The notes under the pieces: model-generated
Database searches by the model: none
What the model was told of the DNA's origin: nothing
What the model saw: the letters and a program-made list of their open reading frames with translations, nothing else
Part shown: in pieces, positions 43,709 to 53,986 of the stretch
Layout of the letters: the number at the start of each line of letters is the position of its first letter
How positions within the stretch are numbered: position 1 is the first letter of the stretch
Translations under genes and position numbers: made by a program
NCBI RefSeq assembly: GCF_020639365.1
Contig: NZ_JAINUL010000001.1
Location: forward strand, 2,857,107-2,921,106
Direction: 5' to 3'
DNA from: Streptomyces flavotricini
GTDB taxonomy: Bacteria > Actinomycetota > Actinomycetes > Streptomycetales > Streptomycetaceae
Length of the DNA stretch: 64,000 nt

Positions 43709-44958
43709 GCGCGCGCCTCCACGGCGGCCCGGGCCGCCATCTCCTGTGCCCGGGCCCTGGCCCAGGTCTCCGCTTCGAGGACGTCCGCGACCGTCAGGGA
43801 AGTTCCCGCGTCCGGCGTCCCGTGCTCATCGACCACGGCAGAGACCGTATCCATGATTGCTGTGAACGGCAGCCGACCGGCCAGGAACGCCTCGACGCAC
43901 TCCTCGTTCGCCGCATTGAACACGGCGGGGGCGGTGGAGCCCAGGGTGCCCACGTGCCGGGCCAGGCCGACCGAGGGGAAGGCCTCGGTGTCCAGCGGGA
44001 AGAACTCCCAGGTCGAAGCCTTGGTCCAGTCGAACGCGGGGGCCGCGTCCGGGACGCGCTCGGGCCAGCCGAGGCCGATCGCGATGGGTCCGCGCATGTC
44101 CGGCGGGGTGGCCTGGGCGAGCGTGGAGCCGTCGGAGAACTCCACCATCGAGTGGACGTAGGACTGCGGATGGACCACGACCTCGATGCGGTCGAAGGGG
44201 ATGTCGTAGAGCAGGTGCGCCTCGATGACCTCCAGCCCCTTGTTGACCAGCGTCGCAGAGTTGATGGTGATCACCGGGCCCATGGCCCAGGTGGGGTGCG
44301 CGAGGGCGTCCTTGACGGTGACTCCGGCCAGCTCGGCGCGGGTACGGCCGCGGAAGGGGCCGCCGGAGGCGGTGACCACGAGCTTGCGCACGTCGGCCCG
44401 GGTGCCGGCGGCGAGGGCCTGGAAGAGGGCCGCGTGCTCGGAATCGACCGGGATGATCTGGCCGGGCTTCGCGAGGGCCTTGACCAGCGGGCCGCCGACG
44501 ATCAGCGACTCCTTGTTGGCGAGGGCCAGGGTCCGGCCGGCCCGCAGCGCGGCGAGGGTGGGCGCGAGGCCGATGGAACCGGTGATGCCGTTGAGGACGG
44601 TGTGGCACTCGGACGCGGCGAGATCGGTCGCCGCGTCGGGCCCGGCCAGGATCTCGGGCAGCGGCTCCGAAGCGCCGTACTGGGCGTTCAGGGCCTCCTT
44701 CAGGGCCGGTACGACGTCTTCGCGGGCGACGGCCACGGTGTTCACCCGCAGCTGCCGGGCCTGCTCGGCCAGCAGCCCGACGCGCCCGCCGGCGGCGGAC
44801 AGGGCGGTCACCCGGAACCGGTCCGGGTTGCGCAGGGCGAGGTCGATGGCCTGGGTCCCGATGGACCCGGTGGATCCGAGGATGACGATGTCCCGCCGGC
44901 CGGCCGCGGGGTCGAAGAGGAGGTGCGGATCGGCAAGGGGGGCTGGGCGGTCGCTCAT
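43705..44958 (-). CDS. dxr: 1-deoxy-D-xylulose-5-phosphate reductoisomerase
   Basis: Makes MEP from DXP with NADPH, the committed step of the MEP pathway and the fosmidomycin target. The 417-residue protein has the nucleotide-binding GSTGSIG loop (28-34), [11 protein letters not shown] and [11 protein letters not shown] with the metal-binding residues, and [15 protein letters not shown] at 44958 follows a G-rich stretch. It overlaps the M50 protease gene by four bases. Confidence 0.96.
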   Translation of the reverse strand: MSDRPAPLADPHLLFDPAAGRRDIVILGSTGSIGTQAIDLALRNPDRFRVTALSAAGGRVGLLAEQARQLRVNTVAVAREDVVPALKEALNAQYGASEPLPEILAGPDAATDLAASECHTVLNGITGSIGLAPTLAALRAGRTLALANKESLIVGGPLVKALAKPGQIIPVDSEHAALFQALAAGTRADVRKLVVTASGGPFRGRTRAELAGVTVKDALAHPTWAMGPVITINSATLVNKGLEVIEAHLLYDIPFDRIEVVVHPQSYVHSMVEFSDGSTLAQATPPDMRGPIAIGLGWPERVPDAAPAFDWTKASTWEFFPLDTEAFPSVGLARHVGTLGSTAPAVFNAANEECVEAFLAGRLPFTAIMDTVSAVVDEHGTPDAGTSLTVADVLEAETWARARAQEMAARAAVEARA

Positions 44959-44978
44959 GCCCCCATTGTTGCCGCAAC

Positions 44979-46337
44979 TCAGGGGCGCGTGGACACGGAG
45001 TCCCCGTCGGTGACCCGCAGCAGCAGGTGCGGGAGCGTCCCGGCGAAGTCGGGGAGGGTACGGGCCACCCTCCACCAGGCCTGCGGGTCCTCGCCGAGGG
45101 CCAGGGCGAACAGCCGGTCCGCCTCGGCGCGGGCGGCGAGCACGGCCCCGGGGCGGTCGTGGCGGTCGGGGTGGTCCACGTCACCGAGCCAGTGGTCCTC
45201 GTCCAGGGCCCAGCAGGCGGGCAGCTTGTGCCGGACCACGTCGGCGCCCGTGAGCAGGCCCCGGTCCAGGCAGTCCCGCACCCAGCGGATGTCCTCCTGG
45301 ACGGTCTCCATCGGCACGGCGAGGCTGGCCAGGGCCAGTTCCCGCTCCACTCCCCCGGCCACCGGCTCGGCGGCGGTCGGGGCCAGGTGGCGTACGGCCC
45401 GCGCGAGGGCCCCGTCGGGCCCGGTCCCGGAGGTTGCGGCGGAGCCCGCGGCCGGGCTCCGCGGTCCGGGCGGGCTTCCCGCGACCACGGCGGCCACCAG
45501 CTCCGGCAGCGGCCCCGCGAAGCCGGGGGCGTGCCGCAGCAGTTCGGACCACAGCCGGGGGTCGTCCCCCAGCGGGGTCAGCGCCCGGGTGACGGCCGTC
45601 CGCATCCCCGCCTGTTCGGGCAGGGTCCAGCGCAGGCCCGGGCCGGGCGGCAGGTGGCCGAGGAGCAGCGTGTGGCGGGCCGGGGCCACGCGGGCGACGA
45701 GCTCCTCGTGGGTGAGCCGGCCCATCCGGACGGCGCGGACGGCGGGCCGGTGCCAGGAGCGTCCGTCCCGCTCGGCGGCGGGGGTGGCGAGCAGCGCCCC
45801 CACGGTCTCCTCGGGGAGCTCCGCGGCGAGCAGGAGCGCCTCGACGGCGCCGGGCGGCAACGCCTGCCGGGCGTGCTCGGCGGCCAGCTCGCCCGGGTCG
45901 AGTACGTACGGGAGCCGCAGGACGTCGAGGGCGACGCGGGGCCTGCGCACGCCGTGCCTGCGCAGCAGGCCGATCAGCTCCGCGGTGGTGAGGGCGCCGT
46001 CGGCGGGGTCCCGGCCGAGCTCGGCCCGCAGGACGGGCGCCAGTCCGGGCGGGGTCCGGCGGCGGGCGTACCGGGCGGGGCCGGGCAGCCCGGGCAGGGG
46101 CCGCCCGACGACGCGGGGGTTGCGGGCTATGAAGTGGCGGTCCGCCTCGCTGCCGTGGCGCAGGAGCAGCGTGACGGCGGAGGCGGGGAGCCACTCGTCG
46201 CGGCACAGGTACTTGCGGGTCGGCCCGTCGAGCCGGCCCAGCAGGTCGAGGGCGATGTGGTCCGGTGCGTGGCGCAGGACGTGCGCCACGCACCAGGCCA
46301 GCCGCCGGCTGTCCCGGTCTTCCACGGCCGTCGACAT
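44979..46337 (-). CDS. Hypothetical protein, 452 residues
   Basis: I do not recognise this protein. It is Leu/Ala/Arg-rich and seems mostly helical, with repeating LLRHGS/LLRRHG-like segments and several aromatic-proline turns; there is no signal peptide, membrane helix or catalytic motif that I can identify. It may be a helical-repeat (HEAT-like) protein. ATG at 46337 is chosen over 46400 because the N-terminal addition is low-complexity. It lies 20 bp upstream of dxr on the same strand and may be co-transcribed. Confidence 0.75.
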   Translation of the reverse strand: MSTAVEDRDSRRLAWCVAHVLRHAPDHIALDLLGRLDGPTRKYLCRDEWLPASAVTLLLRHGSEADRHFIARNPRVVGRPLPGLPGPARYARRRTPPGLAPVLRAELGRDPADGALTTAELIGLLRRHGVRRPRVALDVLRLPYVLDPGELAAEHARQALPPGAVEALLLAAELPEETVGALLATPAAERDGRSWHRPAVRAVRMGRLTHEELVARVAPARHTLLLGHLPPGPGLRWTLPEQAGMRTAVTRALTPLGDDPRLWSELLRHAPGFAGPLPELVAAVVAGSPPGPRSPAAGSAATSGTGPDGALARAVRHLAPTAAEPVAGGVERELALASLAVPMETVQEDIRWVRDCLDRGLLTGADVVRHKLPACWALDEDHWLGDVDHPDRHDRPGAVLAARAEADRLFALALGEDPQAWWRVARTLPDFAGTLPHLLLRVTDGDSVSTRP

Positions 46338-46428
46338 CGCTGCCCGCCTTGCCCTCGTGCCGGTGGGCGTACGCCCACCCGTACCCGTGCACCCGTACAT
46401 CAGTGCGCCTGAGGTCGATCCTCTCAGG

Positions 46429-48363
46429 TCAGCGGAGGGGACGGTGCACGTTTTTGTGAGTCGACGGGCCGGGAGTGGCGTCCGCGATCCAGGGGCCGTC
46501 GCCGGAGGGGTCGAGCACGCCTTCCTCGAGCCAGGTGTAGGTGCCGGACAGGACGCCCGCGACGACCTTGCGGTCCAGTTCGTCGGTGTTGGACCAGAGC
46601 CGGCCGAAGAGCTCTTCGACGCGGATCCGGGACTGCCGGCAGAAGGCGTCGGCCAGCTGGTAGGCCTCGCGGCCGTGTTCCCCGGAGGCCCGCAGGTGCT
46701 CGGCGCGCACGCAGGCCGCGCTCATGGCGAAGAGTTCGGCGCCGATGTCGACGATCCGGCCGAGGAAGCCCTGCTTGGTCTCCATCCGGCCCTGCCAGCG
46801 GGACATGGCGTAGAAGGTGGAGCGGGCGAGTTTGCGGGCGCTGCGCTCGACGTAGCGCAGGTGGACGGAGAGGTCGGGGTGGCCGCCCGGGTGGAAGGCC
46901 CGGTACGTGCCGGGAACGTGGCCGGGGCCGGTGGCCAGCTTGGGCAGCCAGCGGGCGTAGAACCCGGCGGCGCGGGCCCCGGCCTTGGCCTTGTCGCCGA
47001 GGTCCTTCTCGGGGTCGATGAGGTCGCCGGCGACCGACAGGTGGGCGTCGACGGCCTCGCGGGCGATCAGCAGGTGCATGATCTCGGTGGAGCCCTCGAA
47101 GATCCGGTTGATCCGCAGGTCCCGCAGCATCTGCTCGGCGGGGACGGCGCGCTCACCGCGGGCGGCCAGCGATTCGGCGGTCTCGAAGCCGCGGCCGCCG
47201 CGGATCTGGACGAGCTCGTCGGCCATCAGGCAGGCCATCTCGCTGCCGTAGAGCTTGGCGAGGGCGGCCTCGATGCGGATGTCGTTGCGGTCCTCGTCGG
47301 CCATCTGGGAGGCCAGGTCGACGACGGCCTCGAGGGCGAAGGTGGTGGCGGCGATGAAGGAGATCTTGGCGCCGACGGCCTCGTGCCGGGCGACCGGACG
47401 GCCCCACTGCTCGCGCACGGCGGACCATTCGCGGGCGATCTTCAGGCACCACTTCCCGGCGCCGACGCACATGGCGGGCAGCGACAGCCGGCCGGTGTTC
47501 AGCGTGGTCAGCGCGATCTTCAGCCCGGCGCCCTCGGCACCGATGCGCTGCGCCGCGGGCACCCGGACCCGGTGGAAGCGGGTCACACCGTTCTCCAGGC
47601 CGCGCAGGCCCATGAAGGCGTTGCGGTGTTCGACGGTGATCCCGGGGGAATCGGCCTCGACGACGAAGGCGGTGATCCCGCCGCGGTGGTTCTCCGACTT
47701 CGGTACGCGGGCCATCACCACCAGCAGGTCCGCGACGACCCCGTTGGTGGTCCAGAGCTTCACCCCGTCGAGGACGTACGCGTCCTCGCCGTCGGGCACG
47801 GCGGTGGTGGCCAGGCGCGCCGGGTCGGAGCCGACGTCCGGCTCGGTGAGCAGGAAGGCGCTGATGGCGGTGGTCGCGCAGCGCGGCAGGTAGGTTTCCT
47901 TCTGCTCCTGCGTGCCGAACATCTTCAACGGCTGCGGGACGCCGATCGACTGGTGTGCGGAGAGCAGGGCGCCGATGGCGGGGCTGACGGAGCCGACCAG
48001 GGCCAGCGCCTTGTTGTAGTACACCTGGGTGAGGCCCAGGCCCCCGTACTTGGGGTCGATCTTCATGCCGAGGGCGCCGAGCTCCTTGAGCCCGCGCACG
48101 GTCTCGTCGGGGATCCGCGCCTCGCGCTCGATGCGCGCGCCGTCGATCTCGGTCTCGCAGAACGCCCGCAGCCGGGCCAGGAAGGCCTCGCCGCGCCGGA
48201 CGTCTTCGTCCGCCGGCATCGGGTGCGGGTGGATCAGGTCGAGCCGGAAGTGCCCCAGGAAGAGTTCCTTGGCGAAGCTGGGCTTGCGCCAGTCCTGTTC
48301 CCGGGCTGCTTCCGCGACCTGCCGTGCCTCGCGCTCGGTCACCTTGGGCTGTGTTGCGGACAT
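46429..48363 (-). CDS. Acyl-CoA dehydrogenase
   Basis: Flavoenzyme of fatty-acid or related acyl-CoA oxidation. The 644-residue chain has the family motifs LLTEPDVGSDPARLATTA (FAD/substrate loop) and QIRGGRGFETAESL, plus an extra C-terminal helical region of about 180 residues beyond a standard dehydrogenase. The acyl substrate is not predictable. ATG at 48363 follows GAGGTGA; GTG at 48375 is possible. It is downstream of the aldehyde dehydrogenase but separated by a terminator. Confidence 0.92.
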   Translation of the reverse strand: MSATQPKVTEREARQVAEAAREQDWRKPSFAKELFLGHFRLDLIHPHPMPADEDVRRGEAFLARLRAFCETEIDGARIEREARIPDETVRGLKELGALGMKIDPKYGGLGLTQVYYNKALALVGSVSPAIGALLSAHQSIGVPQPLKMFGTQEQKETYLPRCATTAISAFLLTEPDVGSDPARLATTAVPDGEDAYVLDGVKLWTTNGVVADLLVVMARVPKSENHRGGITAFVVEADSPGITVEHRNAFMGLRGLENGVTRFHRVRVPAAQRIGAEGAGLKIALTTLNTGRLSLPAMCVGAGKWCLKIAREWSAVREQWGRPVARHEAVGAKISFIAATTFALEAVVDLASQMADEDRNDIRIEAALAKLYGSEMACLMADELVQIRGGRGFETAESLAARGERAVPAEQMLRDLRINRIFEGSTEIMHLLIAREAVDAHLSVAGDLIDPEKDLGDKAKAGARAAGFYARWLPKLATGPGHVPGTYRAFHPGGHPDLSVHLRYVERSARKLARSTFYAMSRWQGRMETKQGFLGRIVDIGAELFAMSAACVRAEHLRASGEHGREAYQLADAFCRQSRIRVEELFGRLWSNTDELDRKVVAGVLSGTYTWLEEGVLDPSGDGPWIADATPGPSTHKNVHRPLR

Positions 48364-48458
48364 GAGGGGACTCACCTCGCCGCCGGAGTCGGTGGGATCG
48401 GCCTACTGGCCGGTGCTACCTGTGAGTCGTACCCAATCCGGGCCCGTGGGAAAAGGGG

Positions 48459-48495
48459 GACGGCCGGAGCCCCCGCACAGTGGGCTCCGGCCGTC
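48459..48495 (-). terminator. Terminator between aldehyde and acyl-CoA dehydrogenase genes
   Basis: Fourteen paired bases GACGGCCGGAGCCC/GGGCTCCGGCCGTC, followed on the minus strand by CCCCCTTTT. Confidence 0.8.
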
Positions 48496-48516
48496 GGCTT
48501 TTTGGCGGTACGGGAA

Positions 48517-49962
48517 TCAGATGTCGAGGCCGGTCAGGACCAGGACTCGCTCGTACGTGTAGTCGTCCATCGCGTAGCGGACACCCTCGCGGCCGACACC
48601 CGACTGCTTGACGCCGCCGTACGGCATCTGGTCGGCGCGGTAGGACGGCGCGTCGCCGACGATCACGCCGCCGACCTCGAGCTCGCGGTGGGCGCGGAAC
48701 GCGGTCTGGATGTTCCGGGTGAAGACGCCGGTCTGCAGGCCGAACTTCGAGTCGTTGACGGCGGCGAAGGCCTCGTCGGTGTTCTCGACCTTCGTCAGCG
48801 TCAGCACCGGCCCGAAGACCTCCTCGACGGCGAGGGTGGTGTCCGCGGGCAGGTCCGCGATGACGGTGGGCTCGTACGAGGCGCCCTCGCGCTTGCCGCC
48901 GGTCAGCAGCTTGGCTCCGGCCGAGACGGCCTCGTCGACCCAGGACTCGACGCGCTTGGCGGCGTCCTCGGAGACGAGGGGGCCGACGTCGGTGGCGTCG
49001 TCGTTCGGGTCGCCGGTGACCTGGGCCTGGACCTTCGCGACGACCTTCTCGACGAGGCGGTCGTAGACGGAGGCGTCGGCGATCACGCGCTGCACGGAGA
49101 TGCAGGACTGGCCGGCCTGGTAGTTCGAGAAGGTCGCGATACGGGTCGCGGCCCAGTCGAGGTCGGCCTCGGAGGACCAGTCGTCCAGGACCACCGCGGC
49201 GGCGTTGCCGCCGAGCTCCAGGGTGCAGTGCTTGTGGGGCACCGACTGCTGGATGGCGTAGCCGACCTTGTCGGAGCCGGTGAAGGAGATGACGGGCAGG
49301 CGCTCGTCCTTCACCAGGGCCGGCATCTTGTCGTTGGCGACCGGCAGGACCGACCAGGAACCGGCCGGGAGGTCGGTCTCGGCGAGCAGCTCGCCCAGGA
49401 TCAGGCCGGAGAGCGGGGTGGCCGGGGCCGGCTTCAGGATGATCGGCGCGCCGACGGCGATGGCGGGGGCCACCTTGTGGGCGCACAGGTTCAGCGGGAA
49501 GTTGAACGGCGCGATGCCGAGGACCGGACCCTTGACGAAGCGGCGGGTCAGGGCGAGACGGCCGACGCCACCGGCGTCGGTGTCCAGGCGCTGGGCCTCT
49601 CCGCCGTTGAAGCGGCGGGCCTCTTCGGCGGCGAAGCGGAACACGGACACCGCACGGCCGACCTCACCGCGGGCCCACTTGATGGGCTTGCCGTTCTCGG
49701 CGGAGATCAGCTGGGCAATCTCCTCGGTGCGCTCGGTGAGCCGCTTGGACACGTGGTCCAGGGCGGCGGCACGGACGTGGGCGGGAGTCGCGGAGAACTC
49801 GGCCGTCACGGCGTACGCCGCGGCCACGGCCTCTTCGACCTGGGCGTCGGTGGGCACGCTGACGGTGCCGACGAGCCGGTTGTCCCACGGGGAGTGGACG
49901 TCGAAGCTGTCCTCGCCGGTGGCCTGGCGGCCGGCGAGCCAGAAGGCGTGGGTGGAAGTCAT
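48517..49962 (-). CDS. NAD(P)-dependent aldehyde dehydrogenase
   Basis: 481-residue aldehyde dehydrogenase with the catalytic cysteine in GQSCISVQR, the general-base glutamate in TLELGGNA and the GSDKVGYAIQ cofactor segment. In the context of GabT, an FAD oxidoreductase and polyamine transport genes it may oxidise 4-aminobutyraldehyde or a similar product; this is inferred. It sits between the acyl-CoA dehydrogenase and a PucR-type regulator on the same strand. Confidence 0.93.
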   Translation of the reverse strand: MTSTHAFWLAGRQATGEDSFDVHSPWDNRLVGTVSVPTDAQVEEAVAAAYAVTAEFSATPAHVRAAALDHVSKRLTERTEEIAQLISAENGKPIKWARGEVGRAVSVFRFAAEEARRFNGGEAQRLDTDAGGVGRLALTRRFVKGPVLGIAPFNFPLNLCAHKVAPAIAVGAPIILKPAPATPLSGLILGELLAETDLPAGSWSVLPVANDKMPALVKDERLPVISFTGSDKVGYAIQQSVPHKHCTLELGGNAAAVVLDDWSSEADLDWAATRIATFSNYQAGQSCISVQRVIADASVYDRLVEKVVAKVQAQVTGDPNDDATDVGPLVSEDAAKRVESWVDEAVSAGAKLLTGGKREGASYEPTVIADLPADTTLAVEEVFGPVLTLTKVENTDEAFAAVNDSKFGLQTGVFTRNIQTAFRAHRELEVGGVIVGDAPSYRADQMPYGGVKQSGVGREGVRYAMDDYTYERVLVLTGLDI

Positions 49963-50132
49963 GCGAATCCCGGCCCTTCGAGTGTGTGCGGGGTCCTTGT
50001 CCCCCCCACCGTAGGACTCCGTCCGGGTTTCGGCGTTTAGCCGGGGTGGAGCATGCCGGGCACCGGCCGCGCCGCTTTGTCAGTGTCGCGCCGCGGGCTC
50101 CCGCCGCGCGGGGCCGTTTTCCGGCCCGGCGG

Positions 50133-51713
50133 CTACACGGCGGACGAGGTGGCCTTCAGGGCGAGCCACAGCTCCATGCGGACGTCCGGGTCGTCGAGGG
50201 AACGGCCGAGGATCTCCTCGACCCTGCGCATCCGGTAGCGCAGCGTGTGCCGGTGCACCCCGAGATCGGCCGCCGCCGCGTCCCACTGCCCGTGCCGCGA
50301 CAGCCACGCCTGCAGCGAGGCCACCAGGTCCCCGCGCCCCTTCTCGTCGTGCTCGCGCAGCGCCCGCAGCGTGCCGTCCGCGAAGGCCCGTACCGCCTCG
50401 TCCGCCAGCAGCGGCAGGACCGACCCCGCCGCCAGGTCCTCGTGCTCCACCATCGGCCGCCCGCGCCGCCGGGCCACGGCCAGCGCCTGGTCGGCCTGTT
50501 TGAACGCCGCCGCCACTCCCGAGGGCACCGCGGCCGCGGACAGCCCGACCACCAGCTCGTCCGGCTCCGGACCGGTCGCCTCCCGCCCGCGCCGCGACTC
50601 CAGCGCGTCCGCGTGCTCCGTACAGGCCTGCACCGCCGCGCCCCCGTCGGCCGCCAGCACCACCAGCCGCCCCGGCTCCGGCACCACCAGCAGGGCCTCC
50701 CCCGCCCGGGCCGCCGCCGACTCCACCGCGTCGGCCAGCAGCGCCAGCCCCTCCGGCTGCGCGGTCCCCGGCAGCGCCGGCTCGGCCACGATCAGCCGGA
50801 ACGGCGCCTCCAGCAGCGCCCCGTACAGGTCCCCGGCCACCGCCCGGGCGTGTTCGGCCTCGCCGTCCAGCAGCATCCGCAGCACCGCGGCCCCCAGCCG
50901 GGACTCGGCGTCGTGCAGCGACCTCGACCGCTCGGTGGTCAGGGTCAGGAGGGCCACCGCCGAGTGCACGGCGTACCGCTCGGCCGTGCCCAGAGGAGCC
51001 CCCGTGCCGACGGCGAGCGCGCCGCGGGCCCGCCGGCCCGTACCGAGCGACTGGAGCTCGACGCGGTCCTCCGACCCGCCCACCACGGCGCTCGCGGGCG
51101 CCGGCCGCTCCCGCAGCCGCTCCACGTCGGGGGTCAGCCGGGCGGCCCGCCGCGCGGCCCATTCCGGGGCGGCCGCGACCACCGCGCCCGAGGTGTCGTA
51201 CAGGGCCGCCCAGCCGTGCACGTGCGCCGCCAGCCGGGCCAGCAGCTCGGCCGGCCCGTCGGCGGAGAGCGCGGCCCGGGTCAGTTCCCGCTGCGCCTCG
51301 AAACCGGCGGTGACCGCGCGGTACTGGTCCGCGGCCAGCGCCGCCGAGACGGCCTTGCTGATCGCGAGGAAGGGGGTCCTGCGCGGTACCTCCAGCAGCG
51401 GCAGGTCCTCGGCCCGCGCGGCTTCGACCAGTGCCTCGGGGATCGCTTCGTAGTTCACGCCGACGGCGAAGCCGATGCCGACGACCCCGGCCGCGGCGAG
51501 GCGGCGTACGTACCGGCGCATCTCCTGCGGATCCTCCGCGTCCAGCTTCATCGCGGTGATCAGGAGCAGCTCGCCGCCCTCCATATAGGGGACGGGGTCG
51601 GCGAGCTCGCTGACGTGGGCCCAGCGCACGGGGGTGTCGAGGCGGCCCTCCCCCGCCCGGACGCTGAGCTTGAGCGCCGAGTGCTGGACGAGTGAGGCGA
51701 GGGTGAGCGGCAT
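50133..51713 (-). CDS. PucR family transcriptional regulator
   Basis: 526-residue regulator. The N-terminal PucR domain (about 1-125) has RWAHVSELADPVPYMEGGELLLITAM, a central GGDEF-like/CdaR region follows, and a C-terminal helix-turn-helix reads LGVHRHTLRYRMRRVEEILGRSLDD. Such regulators control purine, amino-acid and GABA catabolism; the nearby aldehyde dehydrogenase and gabT are likely targets by context. The ATG is the likely start. An S. coelicolor relative occupies the same locus. Confidence 0.92.
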   Translation of the reverse strand: MPLTLASLVQHSALKLSVRAGEGRLDTPVRWAHVSELADPVPYMEGGELLLITAMKLDAEDPQEMRRYVRRLAAAGVVGIGFAVGVNYEAIPEALVEAARAEDLPLLEVPRRTPFLAISKAVSAALAADQYRAVTAGFEAQRELTRAALSADGPAELLARLAAHVHGWAALYDTSGAVVAAAPEWAARRAARLTPDVERLRERPAPASAVVGGSEDRVELQSLGTGRRARGALAVGTGAPLGTAERYAVHSAVALLTLTTERSRSLHDAESRLGAAVLRMLLDGEAEHARAVAGDLYGALLEAPFRLIVAEPALPGTAQPEGLALLADAVESAAARAGEALLVVPEPGRLVVLAADGGAAVQACTEHADALESRRGREATGPEPDELVVGLSAAAVPSGVAAAFKQADQALAVARRRGRPMVEHEDLAAGSVLPLLADEAVRAFADGTLRALREHDEKGRGDLVASLQAWLSRHGQWDAAAADLGVHRHTLRYRMRRVEEILGRSLDDPDVRMELWLALKATSSAV

Positions 51714-51826
51714 CGGGTACCAGGGGCCTTAGAGGAGGAAGGGGTGCGAGAGGAGGGGGAGGCGCCGGAATTTCGCCCTGTCGTATGAACGACTCCCCTC
51801 GATTCTGCCACCTCGTACGGGTCGGC

Positions 51827-53986
51827 TCAGCCCGTCGCGATCAGCCGCACCAGCAGCGGAGCCGCCCGCTCCCCCTTGACCGAGGTAAGCGAGAGCACGG
51901 CGTGTCCGGGCGGTACGGCGTGCGCCAGGTCGGAGGCGGACCACCGCTCCCGTTCCACCTGCCGTACGGTCACCGCGTCCGTGGTCACGGCCTTGCCGGT
52001 GACCAGCTTGCGGAAGGCGTGGATGGCCCGGGTCAGCGGCTGGTCGGCGAAGACGGTCCGGTGGGTGACGTCGCGCGTCTCCACCCATTCGGTGCCCCAG
52101 GCCTCGGCGAAGCGCTTGCCGTCCCAGGTGGTGACCCCGGAGAAGGCCATCCGGCAGCCCACCGCCCCGAGCAGTGGGGTGCGCAGCGCCTCCGGTACGT
52201 CGTCCAGCGTGCGCAGCGTGAGCAGGACGCCCGCGTTCGCCGAGCGGAGCCGCTGCAGGCCGCGCACGGTCTGCGGGGTCAGGGTGTGCGAGGCGTCGTC
52301 GAAGGCGAGGAAGGCGAACAGGGACCGGTCGGCGCGGGCCGCGGCGCAGGCGTTGAACTGCGCGAGCAGCAGCCGGGCCAGGATCCGGGAGGCGTCGGCG
52401 TGGCCGCGCTCGGGCAGGTCGACGCGGACGCGCAGCGGGTGCTCCAGGGCGCCCGGCGAGAGGGAGAACGGCCTGCCCTGCCCGCTGGTGTCGGGGGCTT
52501 TGACGTTGAAGAAGCCGGCGAAGGCGGGCCGGTCGAGGAGCGCCACCCGGTCGGCGAGGGCCGGCCCGGGGTCGTCGTGGGCCCCGTACTGGCGTTCGCG
52601 CGCGTCGAGTTCGCGGAGCATCACGTGCGCTCCGGCGTCTTCGAGGACGGTGCGCAGCGCGCCGAGTGCGCCGGGGACCTGGTCGAGCAGTTCGCGCAGT
52701 TCGGGCACGGCGGGGAAGCGGCCGTGCGCGGCGCGGAACGGGCCGAGCAGCTGGGCGAGGGCCGTCGCGGCACGGCGTACCTCCATGCCGGGGACGTCGC
52801 CGACGAAGGCCTCGGCTAGCAGGGTGGCCGCCTCGTCGGCGTCGGTGGTGCCTCCGTAGAGGTCGAGGTCGTGGACGGACCCGGGGTCGCCGACGCGGAC
52901 CACGACGTCGTACGCGGTGTCGGGCCCGAGCTGGGCGCCGGCCTGGGCGACGACGATGACGGCGGCCTGCCCGGCCAGCGCCTGGAGGGCGAGCGACTCG
53001 ACGACGGGCCGCACCAGCTGCCGGGTCTTGCCCGCGCCGGAGGGTCCGACGGCGAGCAGCGAGGTGCCGAGGACGGCGGGGTCGAGGGCGAGGCGGGTGC
53101 CGCGGCGGCCGTACGGGTTGCGCGCGCTGTCGTCGACCGTGCCGAGCAGCACCTGCCGGGCCAGCAGATCGTGGCGCGCGGCCCGGACGGGCAGGTCCCG
53201 GGCCCCGGAGGGGTGGACGCAGGCGCCCGCGCCCTTGTCGCGCACGGAGTCGGCGAAGGCCACGGCCCGCGAGGGTTCGGCCCGTACGGACTCCCAGGCG
53301 CGCCGGATCCGCGCGTAGTCCACGTCGTTCATGCGGCCGGCCCCGGCCTCGGCGCCGAGCCGGTCGGCGATCTCCCCGAGCCCGGCCCCGCGCAGCTGCG
53401 GCCAGGCGGCGGGGTCGTCGGGGCCGCCCTCCTCGGGGCGGGCCGGTACGGTGGCCTGCACGGCCCGTACGGGGCGGCTGCGGAGCATCCGGCGGGCCAG
53501 CTCGGGCCAGCGGCCGAGCCGCCCGAAGCCGACGACCAGGGCGGCGCCGACCAGGGCGTACCAGATGTACGAGGCGACCACCGAGGGCAGCTTCCCGGCC
53601 CAGGAGTCGGGCGTGAACATGTAGAGCGGCCAGAGCCAGAAGCCGCCCAGGTAGCCGTTCCACAGCAGGGACCACAGCAGCAGCCCGGCCAGCAGGGCGA
53701 TCAGCGCACCGCTGATCAGCTGCCGGGTCGGGGTCCGCTCGGGCTCCTCGGCGGCGCGCGGCACATGGCCGTACGTCCACACGCCGGGGCCGTCGGAGCT
53801 CCGCGGGGTGCGCAGCCAGTCGGCGAGGGAGGGCCCGGGGCCGGCGGGGGCGTGGGCGGGCTTCGGCGGGAGGCCGGGCGGCGGGCCCGCGGGCGGCCCG
53901 GCCGGCGGCGGGCCCGCGGGGCGCGGGACGTGCCCGGCGCGCGGCGGCCGCTTCTCGTCCGTGCCGTACGTGCCGTCGGTGTCCAT
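51827..53986 (-). CDS. Membrane-anchored P-loop ATPase, unknown function
   Basis: 719 residues. A Pro/Gly/Ala-rich N-terminus of about 60 residues is followed by two membrane helices (about 93-113 and 136-158), then a cytoplasmic ATPase domain with Walker A VGPSGAGKTR (about 315). A later FLAFDDASHTL segment may be the Walker B with an adjacent LQRLRSANAGVLLTLRT helix, as in TraG/VirD4 or FtsK-like motors. No transfer genes lie nearby, so conjugation is not implied. ATG at 53986 follows AGGGG. It is divergent from gabT. Confidence 0.8.
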   Translation of the reverse strand: MDTDGTYGTDEKRPPRAGHVPRPAGPPPAGPPAGPPPGLPPKPAHAPAGPGPSLADWLRTPRSSDGPGVWTYGHVPRAAEEPERTPTRQLISGALIALLAGLLLWSLLWNGYLGGFWLWPLYMFTPDSWAGKLPSVVASYIWYALVGAALVVGFGRLGRWPELARRMLRSRPVRAVQATVPARPEEGGPDDPAAWPQLRGAGLGEIADRLGAEAGAGRMNDVDYARIRRAWESVRAEPSRAVAFADSVRDKGAGACVHPSGARDLPVRAARHDLLARQVLLGTVDDSARNPYGRRGTRLALDPAVLGTSLLAVGPSGAGKTRQLVRPVVESLALQALAGQAAVIVVAQAGAQLGPDTAYDVVVRVGDPGSVHDLDLYGGTTDADEAATLLAEAFVGDVPGMEVRRAATALAQLLGPFRAAHGRFPAVPELRELLDQVPGALGALRTVLEDAGAHVMLRELDARERQYGAHDDPGPALADRVALLDRPAFAGFFNVKAPDTSGQGRPFSLSPGALEHPLRVRVDLPERGHADASRILARLLLAQFNACAAARADRSLFAFLAFDDASHTLTPQTVRGLQRLRSANAGVLLTLRTLDDVPEALRTPLLGAVGCRMAFSGVTTWDGKRFAEAWGTEWVETRDVTHRTVFADQPLTRAIHAFRKLVTGKAVTTDAVTVRQVERERWSASDLAHAVPPGHAVLSLTSVKGERAAPLLVRLIATG

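Noticed and set aside
43699..50040. 2113-residue plus-strand open frame
   Set aside because: Covers five conserved minus-strand genes and has no domain; a composition artefact.
51827..53986. Integrated conjugative element around the P-loop protein
   Set aside because: No integrase, relaxase, attachment-site repeat or tRNA gene nearby, and flanking genes are core.
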